DNA from: DASYYE01 sp035946955
Lineage (GTDB): Bacteria > Actinomycetota > Actinomycetes > Streptosporangiales > Streptosporangiaceae
DNA length: 17,443 bases
Assembly (NCBI GenBank): GCA_035946955.1
Contig: DASYYE010000324.1
Location: 1 to 17,443 of the forward strand
Direction: 5' to 3'
The position numbers were made by a program, and so were the translations under genes. Position 1 is the first letter of the stretch. The number at the start of each line of letters is the position of its first letter. Under the pieces are notes generated by a model that made no database searches, was not told where the DNA came from, and worked only from the letters and a program-made list of their open reading frames with translations. Positions 15,553 through 17,443 of this stretch are shown here, one piece after another.

Positions 15553-16182
15553 TCAGCTGAATCGGTCCCGCACGGCGACAACCCCCTGGACATGACGGGC
15601 ACCGTCGAGGAGCGCACGAATGGCCTGCTCGCTCTGTGGCAGGCCAGAGATGGTCACGATGCCATCCCGCACGGTGACCTCGAAGTCCGCGGACTTGCCG
15701 GTCACAGCGGCGGGCAGCACCCGGTGCACGATCTCGTCACGGATTTCCTCATCCGGCCGACTAAAGACGGCCAGGACGTCGGCGCGGCCGATGATGCCGA
15801 GCAGGTGCCCTGCCGCGTCGACCACCGGCAGTCGCTTGACGCGCCGGTCATACATGACCCTGGCGGCCTGCGCCACTGAGGTGCCCGGGCCAATCGTGAT
15901 CGCCGGACGGGTCATCAGATCCGCGGCCGTGACCCCTTTGGCCTTATCATCCTCGCGGACGTGGCGCAGCGCCGCGATGATGCTGGTCCCTGTTGCCTGC
16001 ACCGCCTCCTTGACCAGTAGGTCCGCCTCCGAGACGACTCCGATCACCCGGTTGTCGCTGTCGATGACCGGGAACGCACTGATCCGGCTGCGCCGCAGCA
16101 TGTCGGCCATCTCCTTGAAGGACGCGTCCTCGCGGACAGAAATGACCCGCCGGGTCATCACGTCCTGAACAGTCGTGGTCAC
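15553..16182 (-). CDS. CBS-CBS-BON domain protein
   Basis: The 209-residue protein has two CBS modules (about residues 5-65 and 80-140) starting VQDVMTRRVISVREDASFKEM and AADLMTRPAITIGPGTSVAQAA, each closing on the typical GVVSEADLL / GIIGRADVL motif. A BON domain follows (about 145-209; DEEIRDEIVHRVL to GVVAVRDRFS). CBS pairs bind adenine nucleotides; BON domains bind membranes or phospholipids, so it is probably an energy or redox sensor near the membrane. Hrp1, a two-CBS protein, is in the M. tuberculosis DosR regulon. The start is GTG 16182, with AAGGAGGTG 6 nt upstream; the frame stays open to an ATG at 16320, but that extension is low-complexity. I find no good DosR box upstream. Confidence 0.9.
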   Translation of the reverse strand: MTTTVQDVMTRRVISVREDASFKEMADMLRRSRISAFPVIDSDNRVIGVVSEADLLVKEAVQATGTSIIAALRHVREDDKAKGVTAADLMTRPAITIGPGTSVAQAARVMYDRRVKRLPVVDAAGHLLGIIGRADVLAVFSRPDEEIRDEIVHRVLPAAVTGKSADFEVTVRDGIVTISGLPQSEQAIRALLDGARHVQGVVAVRDRFS

Positions 16183-16746
16183 TGGCGGCACCTCCTTAAT
16201 AGCTGTGTGCTGGAACACGACCGTGGGTGGCGCTGATCGCTGGCCTATGCGGTGGTCACTGCCATTGCTGTCATTGTCACTGTCAGACATCGGTACTGTC
16301 GCCGTGACAGCTGTCGGCATGTTTGCAGAGGCGGAGGCTCCGGCATCACGCCCCTGTCCTTGATGTCCCTGGAGGCCATCGTCGGCAGGATGAGCCAGCC
16401 CCCGCGCGTCATCGACGGCCAGGTCGCGGTCCGCGACGTCCTGGGACCTGACTGTGGCAGTTGATCACAACGTGGTAACGGCGCGCCCGCCGCCCGCTTC
16501 ACCGCCGAGTTCCGGGCACTCCTCGAGACCGCCGCCGTGATATCGCCGTCCAGCCTCGCCTGATAAGCCCTGGGGGCATGGCCCGCGCGACCACAGTCCA
16601 GCTCCGGGAACCCCGGCCGGGCGGCTCGCGGGGGATAGCCGCGGGCCGTTCGCCGGCTGGCAGGGGACCTTGGGCACTGATGGGCCGCCGTCACCAAGGA
16701 TGAGCATGTAAGCAGCAGCGAGCTATCCAGCAGAAGGGAGTGCGGT
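16183..16746. other. Intergenic region between divergent CBS and small-protein genes
   Basis: This 564-bp gap should hold both divergent promoters. I see repeated CTGTCA/TGTCAC runs near 16265-16320, no convincing ORF, and the DosR-like box at 16664-16677. A plus-strand 70-codon frame at 16252-16464 has no ribosome binding site or recognisable domain. Confidence 0.5.
16664..16677. promoter_or_regulatory. DosR-like box upstream of the 71-residue His/Cys protein
   Basis: GGGACCTTGGGCAC matches 12 of 14 core positions (13 if position 11 is free), one of the better matches after the box at 2-21. Its centre lies about 76 bp upstream of the GTG at 16747. Confidence 0.6.
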
Positions 16747-16962
16747 GTGAGCACCGTAGATCACCCGCGACGCGCAACGGCAGAGCGTGGCGCCGGACAC
16801 CGGGACTACGAGGCCGCACGCCACCAGCTTGCTGGTGAGCGTGAGCGGATGGCCTTCCACTTCCATCAGTTCAACCATGGGTGTTACGGCGATCACTGCC
16901 TCGAGTCGGACCAGTTGTACGCAGCCTGGCAGGCCGCACTCGCCAGAGCCAGGACAGCCTGA
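16747..16962 (+). CDS. 71-residue His/Cys-rich protein of unknown function
   Basis: The small protein starts at GTG 16747 with AAGGGAG at 16734-16740, 6 nt away. It has two likely helices (residues 20-36 and 53-69) flanking a compact cluster H38-F-H40-Q-F-N-H44-G-C46-Y-G-D-H50-C51. Six potential ligands in 14 residues look like a metal (Zn, Fe or Ni) or haem-binding site. There is no signal peptide, membrane segment or known domain that I recognise. The DosR-like box at 16664-16677 suggests induction with the other dormancy genes. It is separated from the 17-kb edge fragment by about 100 bp of lower-GC sequence. It is probably a real gene given the start signal, codon pattern and box; the function is open. 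Confidence 0.65.
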   Translation: MSTVDHPRRATAERGAGHRDYEAARHQLAGERERMAFHFHQFNHGCYGDHCLESDQLYAAWQAALARARTA

Positions 16963-17060
16963 GTGGGATGAAGGTCATGTCAAGGGTGCCAGGGCTTGGG
17001 TGTTCCTAAAACATTCAGGCTGATGGAAATTTTGGCCAGGTGAGGGCATGGGACAGAAGT

Positions 17061-17324
17061 ATGAACTTTGGCGGTTACTTCCATCCGTTTCCGGTGCGGA
17101 AGAACATCAAAGTCATTGAACAGGCCGAACGGACCCTCAAGCGGCCCATTGACGTTGTGATGTGGTACCAGCAGTGGGAAGCACCGTTCGGCATCAAAAG
17201 ATTCCATCGAGAGTGGATTGAAACCGTAGGTGAACGTGATGTGGTCATTAAATGGGAGCCCAAAAAGCGGATCGGCAGACTAGCCGACCCCAGGTTCGCC
17301 CTCACGGGCTCGGCGAGTTGGTGA
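17061..17324 (+). pseudogene. N-terminal fragment resembling a GH26-like glycoside hydrolase
   Basis: The 87-residue frame (ATG 17061; it stays open from GTG 17040) starts MNFGGYFHPF, then IDVVMWYQQWEAPFG, REWIETVGERDVVIKWEP. This order (GGY strand, D-V-V/YxxW strand, then the I-x-WEP strand) resembles the first third of GH26/mannanase-like TIM barrels, normally about 300 residues. After WEPKKRIG the similarity ends, and the frame stops after SASW. No catalytic Glu pair remains. The DNA from about 16980 to 17290 is visibly richer in A/T than its neighbours, with codons such as AAA, ATT and GAA, so it was probably acquired from elsewhere and then cut. No clear ribosome binding site precedes it. 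The family call is from pattern memory and is uncertain. Confidence 0.45.
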
Positions 17325-17443
17325 TTTGGTGCGCGGCGATAACGGATGCGCCCGGTGTCCGGGTTGGCGCGGGGTAGCTGTCCGGTAGGAGCGGTCTTGT
17401 CCTGGTTCGCGGTGATGGCCTCCCGTCCGGGATGATCAAGGTG
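17325..17443. other. Right edge, nothing assigned
   Basis: High GC resumes here. One minus-strand frame is open from the edge leftwards, so a gene or mobile-element end may lie beyond the window, but I recognise nothing in it. Confidence 0.3.

Noticed and set aside
16252..16464. 70-codon plus-strand ORF between the CBS and small-protein genes
   Set aside because: No ribosome binding site, odd composition, and overlap with the probable CBS promoter.
17075..17443. Minus-strand frame open to the right edge
   Set aside because: Within 17075-17305 it is the antisense of the hydrolase-like fragment; the remaining 120 bp is too short to judge.

Overview
The window is about 17.4 kb of very GC-rich DNA with frequent GTG starts and strong GGAGG-type ribosome binding sites. 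That points to a high-GC actinomycete; I cannot name the genus from sequence alone. It has no rRNA or tRNA that I can see, no CRISPR array, and no intact mobile element.

Most of it looks like a hypoxia/dormancy (DosR/DevR-type) accessory island. A full 20-bp palindrome matching the mycobacterial DosR box lies at 2-21, and weaker versions lie upstream of several genes. The gene content matches known DosR-regulon families: an Acg-type nitroreductase, a PPOX-fold flavoprotein, a wax ester synthase/diacylglycerol acyltransferase, a two-CBS protein (here with a BON domain), and a P-type ATPase remnant. A DosR/DosS pair is not in the window, so the regulator is assumed to be elsewhere.

Layout, left to right: stand-alone membrane cytochrome b (148-2058) ending at a very long perfect hairpin; Acg-like nitroreductase on the minus strand (2249-3241); secreted protein of unknown function (3553-4308) with a terminator; secreted NodB polysaccharide deacetylase with a seven-blade lectin-like propeller (4854-6704); P-type ATPase scrap (about 6947-7140); minus-strand pair of a receiver-like Cys protein and a PPOX protein (8124-7224); truncated class I aldolase (8392-8940) coupled to a frameshifted phosphoglycerate kinase (8940-10131); wax ester synthase (10428-11789) overlapping a twice-frameshifted small membrane protein (11786-12151); two-gene ABC exporter (12363-14988); N-terminally truncated phosphoglycerate mutase (15065-15547); CBS-CBS-BON protein on the minus strand (15553-16182); a 71-residue His/Cys-rich protein behind a good DosR box (16747-16962); and a lower-GC fragment resembling the start of a GH26-like glycoside hydrolase (about 17061-17324).

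The clearest theme is a dormancy module combining redox proteins, lipid storage and accessory glycolysis. Its glycolytic members (aldolase, PGK, PGM), the ATPase and one membrane protein are all broken, while the redox, lipid and CBS genes are intact. This suggests an island under decay or rearrangement; the single-base shifts could instead be assembly errors. The best candidates for something new are the stand-alone cytochrome b with its large soluble domain and the 71-residue His/Cys protein.
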